Source of the DNA: JASBZA01 sp964345295
Lineage (GTDB): Bacteria > Bacillota > Clostridia > Saccharofermentanales > Fastidiosipilaceae
Reading direction: 5' to 3'
Assembly: GCA_964345295.1 (NCBI GenBank)
Contig: CAYFQG010000004.1
Location: forward strand, 1 to 64,000
DNA length: 64,000 nt
A program made the translations under genes and the position numbers. Below, in pieces: positions 36,041 through 45,861 of the stretch (position 1 is the first letter of the stretch; the number at the start of each line of letters is the position of its first letter). Below the pieces are notes generated by a model. That model was not told the origin of the DNA. It worked only from the letters and a program-made list of their open reading frames with translations, and searched no databases.

Positions 36041-37939
36041 ATGAAAGTAAATAAAGGCATGGTCCTTAACAATAGATACAAAATTGAAGCCTTAGCCGGT
36101 GTAGGCGGCATGGCGGAGGTCTACCGGGCCCGGGATTTGGAGACCGGTAAACCCGTAGCGGTTAAGGCTCTGAAAGACGAGTACAACGGCGACCAGGAAT
36201 TTGTGCGTCGTTTCGATCTGGAAGCCAGAGCAGCGGCTTCACTGAATCATCCCAATATCGTTAAGGTTTACGGTGTCGGTGAGGACAAAGGCATGTGCTA
36301 CATTGTCCAAGAATATGTCGAAGGCCAAAGTCTTAAAGACGAGATAAAAGACAGGGGGCGTTTGGACTGGCGAGTGGCTGTGCCTATCGCCATTCAGATT
36401 GCTTTGGCCCTGGAAGATGCCCATGCCCATGGTATTATTCACAGAGATATTAAACCGGCCAACATCCTCATCACCGAAGACGGTATCGCCATGGTGACAG
36501 ACTTCGGTATCGCCAGGGCCGTTAATGCCAACACCGTTACGACTACGGCCGGCAATGCCTTGGGATCCGTACATTATTTTTCACCCGAGCAGGCCAAAGG
36601 CAGCCTGGTCAATGATAAAACCGACATCTATTCTTTAGGTATTTTGATGTATGAGCTTCTCACCGGCCAGGTGCCTTTCGACGGCGACACGCCGGTGGCC
36701 ATTGCCGTTAAGCACCTCCAAGAAGAACCCAAGTCGCCAAAAGATTTGGTAGAAGATATTCCTATCGGTTTGGCCGACATTGTCTTAAGATGCCTCAAGA
36801 AATCCCCCGATGACCGTTATCCGAACGTGAGAGCTCTTATCGACGACCTGGACCGTTTTACCTTGAATCCGGCCGGTCGCTACGGTGTCATCGAGAAGAA
36901 GGTCTTACCCAAACATGTGGCCGACGTATCCGAATCGACCATGAACCGGTCTTCCGGTCAGGCTATGCGCCAGATGATGGACTTGGACAAGGATATCGAC
37001 AAGCGCCGTTTCTCAAGAGTCCGAGACGGTATCCTGGTTACGGCAATCTTGGCTCTGGGTATTTTGGCCCTGGTCTTCGGCGGCCGCTACCTCGTGAAAC
37101 AATTCGGCGAAGAGACCTTAACCAGTTCCAGCCAGTCCAATATCTTTATTGTACCGGGCCTGGTAAACAGTAGCTTGGAAGAAGTTTCCGCTTATTTAAG
37201 AGACGAAGGCATTAATTTTAAGGTCAATCAGGTCTTCAGTGAGACCGTGGCCAAAGGTTATATCGTGGAACAGAACTTCCCTGCCGGAACCGAAATTAGT
37301 CGGGAAGGTACCCATATTTCCGGAAACGAACTGATCTTAATAGTTTCCGCAGGTAGTGAATATACGGTTATTCCGGTTATCGACGATATGACCGTGGAAG
37401 ACTTACAGGTCTTATTCAGCGGTGAAGATTATGAGCTCCAGATTGTCCAACTGGAAAAGCCTCATGTTTCCGTCCCTGAAGGCGGGGTTATCAGTATCAA
37501 TCCGCCTCCGGGTACCAGGGTCAAGAAGGGCAGTCAGGTTGAGCTCACGGTCAGTAGCGGACGAAATATCGGAGCCATTCCCGATGTGCGTAAGATGGGT
37601 ATCAATGATGCCAAAGGCAGACTGGAACGATCGGGTTTTGAGGTCTTAGTTGCTATCCCGTCCAACCTGAGCGGCGTTAAGGACCTTTACGTTATTACTA
37701 TGTCCCCTGAACCGGGTACACAGAATTTTACCGGCCAGGTTACCCTGAACGCAGGTACTTATGAGCAGGCTTTCCCGACACCGACACCGTCGGCCACACC
37801 TACACCCGAGCCTACGGAAACCGAAGCAACGACCGAGCCGCCCGCTCCCTCAGAGCAGCAGCCTACCGAACCGCCGGTGACCGAGCCGGCACCTAGCACG
37901 GAGCCCCCGGCTACGGAACCCACGGGTGATGCAGGCTAG
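36041..37939 (+). CDS. prkC: PASTA-domain Ser/Thr protein kinase (PrkC/StkP)
   Basis: A membrane receptor kinase (632 residues) that senses cell wall fragments. The cytoplasmic kinase domain (about 10-275) has the Gly-rich loop, VAVKAL (Lys42), HRDIKPANIL (about 134) and TDFGIARA with a Thr-rich activation loop (NTVTTTAGNALGS). One transmembrane helix lies at about 326-350. Three extracellular PASTA repeats follow (from about 367), and then a Thr/Pro/Glu-rich tail of roughly 50 residues that may cross the wall. It sits between phosphatase prpC and rsgA, a GTPase often phosphorylated by this kinase family. Confidence 0.96.
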   Translation: MKVNKGMVLNNRYKIEALAGVGGMAEVYRARDLETGKPVAVKALKDEYNGDQEFVRRFDLEARAAASLNHPNIVKVYGVGEDKGMCYIVQEYVEGQSLKDEIKDRGRLDWRVAVPIAIQIALALEDAHAHGIIHRDIKPANILITEDGIAMVTDFGIARAVNANTVTTTAGNALGSVHYFSPEQAKGSLVNDKTDIYSLGILMYELLTGQVPFDGDTPVAIAVKHLQEEPKSPKDLVEDIPIGLADIVLRCLKKSPDDRYPNVRALIDDLDRFTLNPAGRYGVIEKKVLPKHVADVSESTMNRSSGQAMRQMMDLDKDIDKRRFSRVRDGILVTAILALGILALVFGGRYLVKQFGEETLTSSSQSNIFIVPGLVNSSLEEVSAYLRDEGINFKVNQVFSETVAKGYIVEQNFPAGTEISREGTHISGNELILIVSAGSEYTVIPVIDDMTVEDLQVLFSGEDYELQIVQLEKPHVSVPEGGVISINPPPGTRVKKGSQVELTVSSGRNIGAIPDVRKMGINDAKGRLERSGFEVLVAIPSNLSGVKDLYVITMSPEPGTQNFTGQVTLNAGTYEQAFPTPTPSATPTPEPTETEATTEPPAPSEQQPTEPPVTEPAPSTEPPATEPTGDAG

Positions 37940-37959
37940 ATGAGAGGATATTCGTATTG

Positions 37960-38862
37960 ATGGCAGAAGAAAATAAAGTTTTCCGAATCGTCAGGGGCGT
38001 AGGAGGCAACTATTGGGTCCACGGAGAGGACTTGGAAGAAATACAGGTCCAGGCTCCCGGCATTTTTCGAAAAGACAATAATAAGCCCTATGTAGGCGAT
38101 TTGGTGACCTGTGAAGAAACATCGGATGATTTAATTCCTCTCAGGATGACTAAAATTCTTCCCCGTAAAAATCTTTTACCCAGACCCCCTATCGTCAATA
38201 TTGACAGGCTTTGGTTGGTGATTCCTCTCTTAGATCCCGATCCGGACCTTTGGGTCTTGGATAAGATGCTGGTTTTGGCCCATTACAGCGCTATTCCGCT
38301 TCGCCTGATTTTTACCAAAGAGGATCTGGCCTCGGATGAACATTTGGATTTGGCTGAACTTTATAAACGAATAGGCTATGATGTTTCTTTGTCCAGACCG
38401 GGCAAGGAAGACTTGTTAAAGCTTTTGAGACAAGAGCTAAGGGGGCACCTGATTTGTTTAGCCGGGCCCTCCGGATCGGGCAAGTCGACGCTCCTAAATA
38501 GTTTGATGGGCCAAGAAATAATGGAAACACAGGAAATTTCGGATAAGTTAGGTCGAGGTAAGCACACGACCCGCCATGTTGAGCTTTTCCCTTTTGAGGG
38601 CGGTTATTTGGCCGATACACCCGGTTTTTCTTCTTTGGACTTGGGCCAGGCCGGAGTGGAAGAAGAAGACTTGGTCAGGGCCTATCCCGAGATTTGGGCC
38701 AGGCAAAACGACTGCCGCTTCTTATCTTGTAAACATTTGACCGAACCTTCCTGTGCGGTAAAAGAAGACCCCACCATCGATCCGGGACGTTTAGCCCGTT
38801 ATCAGGAGTTTAGAAGACAATTAGAAAATTACAGAAGTTACGCTAAGAACCCCCGAAGATAG
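37960..38862 (+). CDS. rsgA: Ribosome small subunit GTPase RsgA
   Basis: A circularly permuted GTPase that tests 30S maturation. An OB domain opens the protein (about 1-70). G4 (FTKED) comes before G1 (GPSGSGKSTLLN) and G3 (DTPGFSSLDL), which shows the permutation. The zinc site is CRFLSCKHLTEPSCAV. ATG 37960 is used; TTG 37957 one codon earlier is equally close to the GAGAGGA site. Confidence 0.95.
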   Translation: MAEENKVFRIVRGVGGNYWVHGEDLEEIQVQAPGIFRKDNNKPYVGDLVTCEETSDDLIPLRMTKILPRKNLLPRPPIVNIDRLWLVIPLLDPDPDLWVLDKMLVLAHYSAIPLRLIFTKEDLASDEHLDLAELYKRIGYDVSLSRPGKEDLLKLLRQELRGHLICLAGPSGSGKSTLLNSLMGQEIMETQEISDKLGRGKHTTRHVELFPFEGGYLADTPGFSSLDLGQAGVEEEDLVRAYPEIWARQNDCRFLSCKHLTEPSCAVKEDPTIDPGRLARYQEFRRQLENYRSYAKNPRR

Positions 38863-38873
38863 GAGAAGATGAT

Positions 38874-39551
38874 ATGAACGATAAGAACTTAAAGCCTGCT
38901 ATTGCCCCGTCTTTGCTGGCTACCGATCCTTTGGCCGTGGGAGAAGCCATTGATCAGCTTCCCGAATCTTGCAGCTGGCTTCATGTGGACATCATGGACG
39001 GCCACTTCGTCCCTAATATGAACGGCCAGCCGGGCCTGGTTAAGGCCATAAAAGACCGTTATGAGGATAAATTTATCTCGGATGTACACCTTATGGTAAC
39101 CAATCCGGACCGGGTGATGGACCTATATATTGATGCGGGAGCCGATGTCATTACGGTTCACCAGGAAGTCTTATACCACCATCATCGAACCTTATCTTAT
39201 ATTAGAGAACGTGGCAGGATAGCGGGGCTGAGTTTAAACCCGGCCACACCCTTGTCTACATTAGAAGAGCTCTTGCCTCATGTTGATTTGATTTTATTGA
39301 TGTCGGTCAATCCGGGCTACGGCGGCCAGCACTTTATACCGCAAGTTTTAGACAAGGTGAAAAGGCTCAGGGAAATGATAGACCGGACCTCATACCCTAT
39401 CTTAATTGAAGTGGATGGCGGTGTGAATGAAAAGACCGCTCCCGAACTCTGGGAAGCCGGGGCGGATGTTCTGGTAGCCGGAAGTGCTGTCTTTACCCAC
39501 CCCGATTTAGATATAGCTCAAGCTTACGAGGCACTCTTACCTCGTCATTAA
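38874..39551 (+). CDS. rpe: Ribulose-phosphate 3-epimerase
   Basis: Interconverts ribulose-5-P and xylulose-5-P; it works beside RpiB in the pentose phosphate pathway. The 225-residue TIM barrel has APSLLATDP, LHVDIMDGHFVPN (metal His and Asp), DVHLMV, VNPGYGGQHFIPQ and EVDGGVNEKTAPELWEAGADVLVAGSAVF. Its location after rsgA is standard for Bacillota. AGGAGA precedes the ATG. Confidence 0.96.
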   Translation: MNDKNLKPAIAPSLLATDPLAVGEAIDQLPESCSWLHVDIMDGHFVPNMNGQPGLVKAIKDRYEDKFISDVHLMVTNPDRVMDLYIDAGADVITVHQEVLYHHHRTLSYIRERGRIAGLSLNPATPLSTLEELLPHVDLILLMSVNPGYGGQHFIPQVLDKVKRLREMIDRTSYPILIEVDGGVNEKTAPELWEAGADVLVAGSAVFTHPDLDIAQAYEALLPRH

Positions 39552-39571
39552 AAATAAAGGACCCGGTAGCT

Positions 39572-40261
39572 ATGACGGAAAAAAACTATGTCAGCATTGT
39601 ATTAGGCGGTAAACTCAGTCTGACCGACCCTGTTTTAAAAGGCCTTAAAGAAAGCGCTCTTATTTTGGCGGCAGACCGAGGTTTAGATCATTTGTATCAG
39701 GCAGGCTTTATGCCCGATCTGCTCTTGGGCGACTTTGATTCGGTCAGCGATGAAGCCATGCACTGGGCCAAAGAAGCCGGCGTCATCATCGAAACCTATC
39801 CGGTAAGAAAAAATAAGACCGACGGAGAGCTGGCCATAGACCGAGCTTTGGCAGACGGTTATAACCGGCTTAAAATCTGGGGCACCTCAGGTGATCCCAG
39901 ACCGGACCATTTCTTGAGTATCCTATTGTACTGCCTTTGGATGCGCGAAAAATTCGGCATCAAAACGTCTATTTGCGACGGTAAAAATGTGCATATTCCC
40001 CTGGTCGGTCCTGCCGAGCTGAGAGTCGACTTAGCAGATTACTTTACACCGGATCTTTTCAACCGGGTAAAAATTTCTCTGCCGACTTTTTCGGACTTGC
40101 AAGGCCTTTCTTATGAAGGCCTGGACTATCCGGTAGAAAATCAGGATTTCTTTTGGGGGCAGACCTTACTCATTAGTAACACTATTAAACCCGGTCTCAA
40201 AGCGTTTTCCGTAAAACTTGAAGGAGGCCGGGCTTTTCTTAGTCTGTGTTTAGAAGATTAA
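39572..40261 (+). CDS. thiN: Thiamine pyrophosphokinase
   Basis: Transfers pyrophosphate from ATP to thiamine. The 229-residue protein has AADRGLDHLYQAG, LLGDFDSV (metal-binding Asp), KNKTDGELAIDRAL and a DPRPDHFLSIL segment in place of the usual GGRLDH. It ends the rpe-thiN tail of the priA-prkC cluster. No TPP riboswitch is seen nearby. Convergent with the next gene, 22 bp apart. Confidence 0.92.
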   Translation: MTEKNYVSIVLGGKLSLTDPVLKGLKESALILAADRGLDHLYQAGFMPDLLLGDFDSVSDEAMHWAKEAGVIIETYPVRKNKTDGELAIDRALADGYNRLKIWGTSGDPRPDHFLSILLYCLWMREKFGIKTSICDGKNVHIPLVGPAELRVDLADYFTPDLFNRVKISLPTFSDLQGLSYEGLDYPVENQDFFWGQTLLISNTIKPGLKAFSVKLEGGRAFLSLCLED

Positions 40262-40283
40262 AAAAAATGGCTTAGAAAATTAT

Positions 40284-41453
40284 TTAGACGATTTCTGCCA
40301 TGACTTGGACCATGGCCTCAGCCATGCCTTCAATGGTTCGGTCGGGAACGGCGTAGGAAACTCGGACATAGTCTTCCAGTCCGAAGCCTTTGGCCGAAAC
40401 AAAGAGCACACCGTGTTTCTTGCAAAGGTCTACAAATTGGTCCGTGCTAAGTGAGTCGGGTCTTCTTAGTAAAATATAAAAGGTACCTTCGGACGGATGC
40501 GCTGTTAGGCCCAGGCTCTGGAAAATATCGACAATTCGGTCGCGCCTCTTCTTATAGGGCGTGGGGTCTACCGCAAGGCCGATGTTGTCTTCTAAGACGT
40601 GTTGCCAGACGGCCGGGGCGTTGACAAAGCCCAAGACACGGTTGTAATAGGCCAGGGCCAGGCTTAAATTGGCACTGTCTTCTATGTTCGAACTGTAGCA
40701 GACATAACCGATACGTTCGCCGGGCAGAGCATAAGACTTGGACCAGGAGTAGACAATCAAAGCATTTTTCATATGTCTTAGAAGCGGCGGATAGACCCTG
40801 TCGTCATAGATTAATTCACGGTAGACTTCGTCGGAGATAGGGTAGATAGTCTGTTCTTGGGCCAGGAGGATAGTGTTTATCTTCTCCAAAAGCTCGGCTT
40901 CGTATACAACGCCGCTGGGATTGTTGGGAGAGTTAAGGATAAGGGCTTTGGTCTTAGGGGTGATTTTAGCCTTTAAATCTTCTAAGTCGGGCCTGAAATC
41001 GGCGTCACAACGGACCAAAACAGCCTTGCCACCGGCTTCTTCGATATAGCGCGGATATTCGGTGAAATAGGGAATAAGGACCAGGACCTCGTCACCCGGA
41101 TCCAGGAGGCTATGTAAGACGATGTTAAGGCCTGCCGCGGCACCGCAGGTCATGGTAACACAGGAAGCGTCCATGGGAACGGTATTTCGGACCGATTCGA
41201 AATGAGCAATCTTTTCTCTAAGGTCGGGGTAGCCTTGGTTGGACATATAGGCGTGTAGGCCTTTTTCTTCCGACCGGGCCAGGTTAAGGAGGCTTTCTTT
41301 AATCGCTTCGGGCGGCTCCTGGTCGGGATTTCCCAAGCTGAAATCATAAACCTTATCGGCACCTAATTTTTTCCTCAAAATTTTCCCTTCTTCAAACATG
41401 AGACGGACAGCGGAACCTTGGTTAATTTTTCCTTGCGCAGTTTTACTGATCAT
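40284..41453 (-). CDS. PLP-dependent class I/II aminotransferase
   Basis: The 389-residue fold-type I aminotransferase is similar to aspartate/aromatic aminotransferases. It has FSLGNPDQEPPEAI, a CGAAAGLN cofactor loop, LNSPNNPSGVVY, ISDEVYRELIYDD, and the PLP lysine in YSWSKSYALPGERIGY. The C-terminal Arg that binds the carboxylate lies in DYVRVSYAV. Substrate cannot be fixed by inspection. It is divergent from glgB, with an extended -10 in the 117-bp gap. Confidence 0.9.
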   Translation of the reverse strand: MISKTAQGKINQGSAVRLMFEEGKILRKKLGADKVYDFSLGNPDQEPPEAIKESLLNLARSEEKGLHAYMSNQGYPDLREKIAHFESVRNTVPMDASCVTMTCGAAAGLNIVLHSLLDPGDEVLVLIPYFTEYPRYIEEAGGKAVLVRCDADFRPDLEDLKAKITPKTKALILNSPNNPSGVVYEAELLEKINTILLAQEQTIYPISDEVYRELIYDDRVYPPLLRHMKNALIVYSWSKSYALPGERIGYVCYSSNIEDSANLSLALAYYNRVLGFVNAPAVWQHVLEDNIGLAVDPTPYKKRRDRIVDIFQSLGLTAHPSEGTFYILLRRPDSLSTDQFVDLCKKHGVLFVSAKGFGLEDYVRVSYAVPDRTIEGMAEAMVQVMAEIV

Positions 41454-41483
41454 ATGAGACCTCCTTCGGCTCTTTTAAAGAAA

Positions 41484-41519
41484 AGTATAGCAGAATTGTT
41501 GGCCTTGTTTTGCTAGAAT
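41484..41519. promoter_or_regulatory. Divergent extended -10 promoters
   Basis: On the minus strand TGCTATACT (41492-41484) serves the aminotransferase. On the plus strand TGCTAGAAT (41511-41519) serves glgB. Both have TGC before the hexamer and no clear -35, and they are about 20 bp apart. Confidence 0.5.
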
Positions 41520-41570
41520 GAAGTCATCACAACAAAGAAGATTTGAGTAACTTCTTGCAGGAGCGGCGTC

Positions 41571-43409
41571 ATGGACATTAGACAATACCTAGAAGGTTAT
41601 GCATTCGATTGTTATGAGTTTTTCGGAGCTCATCTTATGGGCAACGGTGTCCTTTTTCGCACCTACGCTCCCCGTGCGCAAGAAGTATCCCTTATAGGTG
41701 ATTTTAACGATTGGCAAGGCCAAGCCATGCAAAACGAAGGCGGTGTTTGGTCTTTGCATGTACCGGGGGCCAAAGTCGGCCAGTTTTATAAATTCAGGAT
41801 AAAGGGCGCAGACGGCCAGCTTATGGAGAAGGCCGATCCTTATGCTTTTTCTTCGGAATTGAGGCCAAAGACCGCTTCGGTCATCTACGACCATTCGACC
41901 TACCGCTTCGAAGATGCAAAATGGATGTCTCAAAGGTCCGCTACGACAGAGCAGCCTATTTCGATTTATGAATTACATTTAGGCTCCTGGAGAACCAAGG
42001 TCCATGAGTTAGGTGAGGCCTATGAGGGGCAAGTCATCGAAGAAGAAGAGGATAACTGGTTTAATTACCGAGAATTAGCAGAACCTTTGGCCGCCTATAT
42101 CAAAAACATGGGCTACACCCACGTGGAATTTATGCCTATTTATGAGTATCCCTTAGATGCGTCCTGGGGCTATCAGCCTTCTGGCTTTTTCTCGGCTACC
42201 TCGCGTTACGGAAGTCCGGATGATTTGAAGTTCCTGATTGATCATCTCCATCAAAACGGGATCGGTGTAATCTTAGACATTGTCCCTGTGCATTTCGTAA
42301 GCGATGCTTTTGCTTTAGGCAATTATGACGGGACCGCTCTTTATGAATACCCTCACCCCGACGTCGGTTTCTCGGAATGGGGTTCTTATAATTTTATGCA
42401 TTCCCGAGGCGAGGTCCGGTCCTTCCTCCAATCTATGGGCGCATATTGGCTGGACAAATTTCATATTGACGGACTACGTTACGATGCAGTCAGTCGTTTG
42501 ATTTACTGGCAGGGAGAGGAAGATAGGGGAACTATTGACCACACGATTCTTTTCTTAAAAAATATGAATCAGGGCTTACACGACCGTTTCCCTGAGGCTA
42601 TCTTAATTGCCGAAGACTCCACTTCTTACCCCGGTGTGACCCGTCCGGTAAAAGATGGCGGCCTGGGTTTTGATTACAAGTGGGATATGGGCTTTATGCA
42701 CGATACCTTGGACTTCTTTAAGACGGCTCCCTGGCTTCGGACCGAGCACTATAATAAACTCACCTTTTCCATGATGTACTTTTATAACGAACGCTACATG
42801 TTGCCTTTTTCGCACGATGAAGTGGTGCACGGCAAGGCGACCATCAGCCAGAAAATGTTCGGAGACTATGAAGAGAAGTTCCCCCAATCCAGAGCTCTTT
42901 ATATGTATATGTTTGCTCATCCGGGGAAGAAACTTAATTTCATGGGCAATGAGTTCGCCCAATTAAGAGAGTGGGACGAGAAAAGAGAACAGGACTGGCC
43001 CTTGCTGATTTACCCTAACCATGACAGCCACCTGGCTTTCTTTAAGGCTTTGAATCATCTTTATTTAGAATATCCCGAACTTTATGAGGGTGAATATAAT
43101 CCAGAAGCTTATCAGTGGGTTGTGGTAGATGACGGCCTGGAGGTGGTCTATGCCTTTTACAGAGGTTTGGGTAAAAGAAAGGTTTTCTTCGTTTTTAATC
43201 TCTGCGGCCAGGTCTATGATTTTTATACCTTCGATCTCCAAGGCGGCTTGATTAAAGAAGAGCTCCTTAATAGTGGTTGGGAAGAGTTCGGGGGAAAGAC
43301 CGCTCGACCGGACGACAAGAATCAGACCTGGTACTACGACGCTGAAAAGAAACTTCACGGCCTGACTCTGCAAGCCTATAACGGCCGGGCCTTCCTGGTC
43401 GAATTTTAA
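41571..43409 (+). CDS. glgB: 1,4-alpha-glucan branching enzyme
   Basis: Makes alpha-1,6 branches in glycogen. The 612-residue protein has an N-terminal CBM48-like domain (FRTYAPRAQEVSLIGDFNDWQG, about 24-45) and a GH13 barrel. VEFMPIYEYPLDASWGYQPSGFFSATSRYG, DGLRYDAVSR (nucleophile Asp), ILIAEDSTSYP (acid/base Glu) and FSHDEVVHGK are in order, followed by KLNFMGNEFAQ. The N-terminus is shorter than in enteric GlgB. No other glg gene is in the window, so its partners must be elsewhere. Confidence 0.95.
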   Translation: MDIRQYLEGYAFDCYEFFGAHLMGNGVLFRTYAPRAQEVSLIGDFNDWQGQAMQNEGGVWSLHVPGAKVGQFYKFRIKGADGQLMEKADPYAFSSELRPKTASVIYDHSTYRFEDAKWMSQRSATTEQPISIYELHLGSWRTKVHELGEAYEGQVIEEEEDNWFNYRELAEPLAAYIKNMGYTHVEFMPIYEYPLDASWGYQPSGFFSATSRYGSPDDLKFLIDHLHQNGIGVILDIVPVHFVSDAFALGNYDGTALYEYPHPDVGFSEWGSYNFMHSRGEVRSFLQSMGAYWLDKFHIDGLRYDAVSRLIYWQGEEDRGTIDHTILFLKNMNQGLHDRFPEAILIAEDSTSYPGVTRPVKDGGLGFDYKWDMGFMHDTLDFFKTAPWLRTEHYNKLTFSMMYFYNERYMLPFSHDEVVHGKATISQKMFGDYEEKFPQSRALYMYMFAHPGKKLNFMGNEFAQLREWDEKREQDWPLLIYPNHDSHLAFFKALNHLYLEYPELYEGEYNPEAYQWVVVDDGLEVVYAFYRGLGKRKVFFVFNLCGQVYDFYTFDLQGGLIKEELLNSGWEEFGGKTARPDDKNQTWYYDAEKKLHGLTLQAYNGRAFLVEF

Positions 43410-43451
43410 AGAGTTTTAAACTATAAAGTTATTTAGAAGGACAAACACATA

Positions 43452-44402
43452 ATGCAAAAAACTTTATCCTGGCTTTTCTTAAGCCTCTTTCTGTTGACCT
43501 CTTTGGCCTCTTGCCGAAAAGAAGACAAGGCTACGACACGCGTTTTAGCCATGAAAGGGCCTACTGCCATGGGCCTGGTGCGTATGATGGAAGATTATAA
43601 GGAAGACGAGGCCTATCAATTCAACTTGGCTTCGGCTGTCGACGAAATCGGACCGGCGCTTCTGACCGACAAAGTAGACATCGCCTTAATTCCGGCTAAT
43701 ATGGCGTCGATTCTCTACAACAAGAGCCAAGGCCAAATTGAGGTTTTAAACATCAATACCGGGGGCGTCTTATATATTGTGGAACGAGGCAATCGGATTT
43801 TGAGTGTGGAAGACTTAAAAGGCAAGACACTTTATGCTTCGGGCAAGGGTGCCAGTCCCGAATATGCCTTGAATTATATTTTGGAAGGCCATGGTATAGA
43901 CCCTCTGAAAGACCTTAAGATTGAATGGAAGAGCGAGCATGCCGAATGTGTAGAGGCTGTTGCAACGGACCCGGATGGTCTGGCTCTCTTGCCGCAGCCC
44001 TTTGTAACTGTGGCTCAGAGCAAGGTCAAGGATTTAAGATTGGCGCTGGATTTGGCCGAAGAATGGGATAAGCTTAATACTTCGTCGGCTTTATTGACCG
44101 GCGTTACGGTGGTTCGAAGAGATTTTGCCAAAGCCCATCCCGAAGCCGTAAAAAATTTTATGAAGGCTTATGAGGCCTCGGTTGCTTTCACAAAAGATTC
44201 GCCTGAAGAAGCGGCTAAGTTAATAGGAAGCTACGATATTGTTCCGGAAACCATAGCCATCAAGGCTCTGCCTTATTGTAAAATCAGCTTTATTACCGGC
44301 CAAGAGTTAAAAGACACTTTAACCGGCTACCTGGAGGTTTTATATAAAGCCGATCCCAAGGCGGTTGGAGGTGCCTTGCCGGGAGACAATTTCTATTACT
44401 AA
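43452..44402 (+). CDS. NMT1/TauA-type ABC substrate-binding lipoprotein
   Basis: The 316-residue lipoprotein (signal with lipobox LASC at about 18-21) belongs to the periplasmic-binding type II group used by nitrate, sulfonate and pyrimidine importers. Conserved features are IALIPANMASILYNKSQGQIEVL, a SVEDLKGKTLYASGKGASPEYALNYIL block, TGVTVVRRDFAKAHPEAVKNFMKAY and AAKLIGSYDIV. It is followed 4 bp later by its fused permease-ATPase. Ligand unknown; sulfonates, thiamine precursors and other small anions are the usual choices. Confidence 0.87.
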   Translation: MQKTLSWLFLSLFLLTSLASCRKEDKATTRVLAMKGPTAMGLVRMMEDYKEDEAYQFNLASAVDEIGPALLTDKVDIALIPANMASILYNKSQGQIEVLNINTGGVLYIVERGNRILSVEDLKGKTLYASGKGASPEYALNYILEGHGIDPLKDLKIEWKSEHAECVEAVATDPDGLALLPQPFVTVAQSKVKDLRLALDLAEEWDKLNTSSALLTGVTVVRRDFAKAHPEAVKNFMKAYEASVAFTKDSPEEAAKLIGSYDIVPETIAIKALPYCKISFITGQELKDTLTGYLEVLYKADPKAVGGALPGDNFYY

Positions 44403-44406
44403 GGCT

Positions 44407-45843
44407 ATGGAGCAAAAAAGAAGGACGAAAACACAAAAAAGGAGCAACGCCTCATGGCTTCCGGGTCTTTTGTTTTGGCTTATTCTTTGGCAATTGGCCG
44501 CTGTTGTTTGGTCCGACAATATTTTTATCAGCTCACCTTGGGCCGTTCTGAAAAAGTTGAGCCGACTCATTTGGCAGCCGTTTTTTTGGCAAACTGTCGC
44601 TGCGTCCTTTTTTAGAATCACGCTGGGGAGTTTGGCCGGAATAATCTTGGGATTCGGATTAGCTCTGGCAGCAAGAAAGTCCCGTCTCCTGTCATCTTTG
44701 ATTGAACCCTTAGTCATGGTCATGCGGTCGGTGCCGGTTGTTTCTTTTATTATCCTGCTCTTGATTTTTGTGTCGTCTCGTTATTTGGCCTTATGTATTA
44801 CCTGCATAATGGTTTTACCTATCCTATACGTCAATACTTCTGAAGGGCTTAGAGCGCTAGATCCTAAGCTCTCCGAGATGGCAGATGTCTTTCATTTGAA
44901 TCGCCGTAAAAGCTGGCGTTATATTTTGCTCCCCGGTCTGGAACCCTATCTCTTGTCCGCTTTGAGTCTTGCTTCAGGTCTGGCTTGGAAAGCCGGTGTA
45001 GCGGCCGAGGTTATCGGCATGCCGGACTTATCCATAGGTGACCGTCTTTATAAGGCCAAAGTCTATCTGGATACAAGCGAACTTTTCGCCTGGACCCTGG
45101 TTTTGGTCTTACTGAGCTTTGCCTTCTCCAAACTACTATTGGGGCTTTTTAAGGTTTTTATGCATTCCTTAAGAAAAGAGACAGCTTTGCCTAACCTTTA
45201 TGAGAATCCATCGAAAAGCTACAAGCGAGAGCCGGCACCGGCGCTTTCAAAACAAGGCATTAAAGTTCAAAAGCTTTCTAAATCTTTTCCTAATAAAACA
45301 CTTTTTAATAATCTAAACCTCTCTATACCTCATGGCCGAGTGACCGCTATTGTCGGACCATCGGGGCAAGGGAAGACGACCTTACTTAACATTTTATTAG
45401 GCCTGGAGTCTATGGATAAGGGGCAAATCACAGGCCTGGAGGGAAGAAGCTGTGTGGTCGTATTTCAGGAAGACCGTTTGCTGGAGAGTTTTTCTGTTCG
45501 AACCAATATTGCTTTGGCCGCAAAATTCGGTACAAGAGAAGAGGACCTGGACAAGGCCCTGCAAGCCTTCGGGCTTATGGAAGATAAGTTTAGTCCGGTT
45601 GAAACGCTTTCCGCTGGGATGAAAAGACGGACAGCCATCTTGCGAGCCCTCTTAAGTTCTTATGATGTCTTATTCTTAGACGAAGCCTGCCGCGGTCTTA
45701 ACTCAGAATTAAAACAAAGCGTAATAAGAGAGATTTTGGTCCAAAGTTCAGGGAAGACCCTAATCTTTATTAGTCACGATCCGGAAGAAATCGATGCCTT
45801 TTCGCCGGACCGGCTTATTAATATAGAGGCAGAAGCACGGTAG
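44407..45843 (+). CDS. Fused ABC importer permease and ATPase
   Basis: One 478-residue chain joins two normally separate subunits. Residues about 15-255 form a SsuC/TauC-type permease with about six spans and an EAA coupling loop (SEMADVFHLNRRKSWRYILLPGLEPYL). After a linker (about 255-285), an SsuB-like ATPase follows with GPSGQGKTTLLN (Walker A), VVFQEDRLLESFSV (Q-loop), LSAGMKRRTAILRAL (signature, LSGG changed to LSAG), VLFLDEACRGL (Walker B, DEP changed to DEA) and FISHDPEE (H-loop). ATG 44407 is chosen over an upstream start that would overlap the lipoprotein. Operon with the binding lipoprotein; a homodimer would be a complete importer core. Confidence 0.88.
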   Translation: MEQKRRTKTQKRSNASWLPGLLFWLILWQLAAVVWSDNIFISSPWAVLKKLSRLIWQPFFWQTVAASFFRITLGSLAGIILGFGLALAARKSRLLSSLIEPLVMVMRSVPVVSFIILLLIFVSSRYLALCITCIMVLPILYVNTSEGLRALDPKLSEMADVFHLNRRKSWRYILLPGLEPYLLSALSLASGLAWKAGVAAEVIGMPDLSIGDRLYKAKVYLDTSELFAWTLVLVLLSFAFSKLLLGLFKVFMHSLRKETALPNLYENPSKSYKREPAPALSKQGIKVQKLSKSFPNKTLFNNLNLSIPHGRVTAIVGPSGQGKTTLLNILLGLESMDKGQITGLEGRSCVVVFQEDRLLESFSVRTNIALAAKFGTREEDLDKALQAFGLMEDKFSPVETLSAGMKRRTAILRALLSSYDVLFLDEACRGLNSELKQSVIREILVQSSGKTLIFISHDPEEIDAFSPDRLINIEAEAR

Positions 45844-45861
45844 CGAAGACAAAGGCTTAAT

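Noticed and set aside
40262..40283. Terminator between thiN and the aminotransferase
   Set aside because: The 22-bp gap is A-rich but shows no stem-loop.
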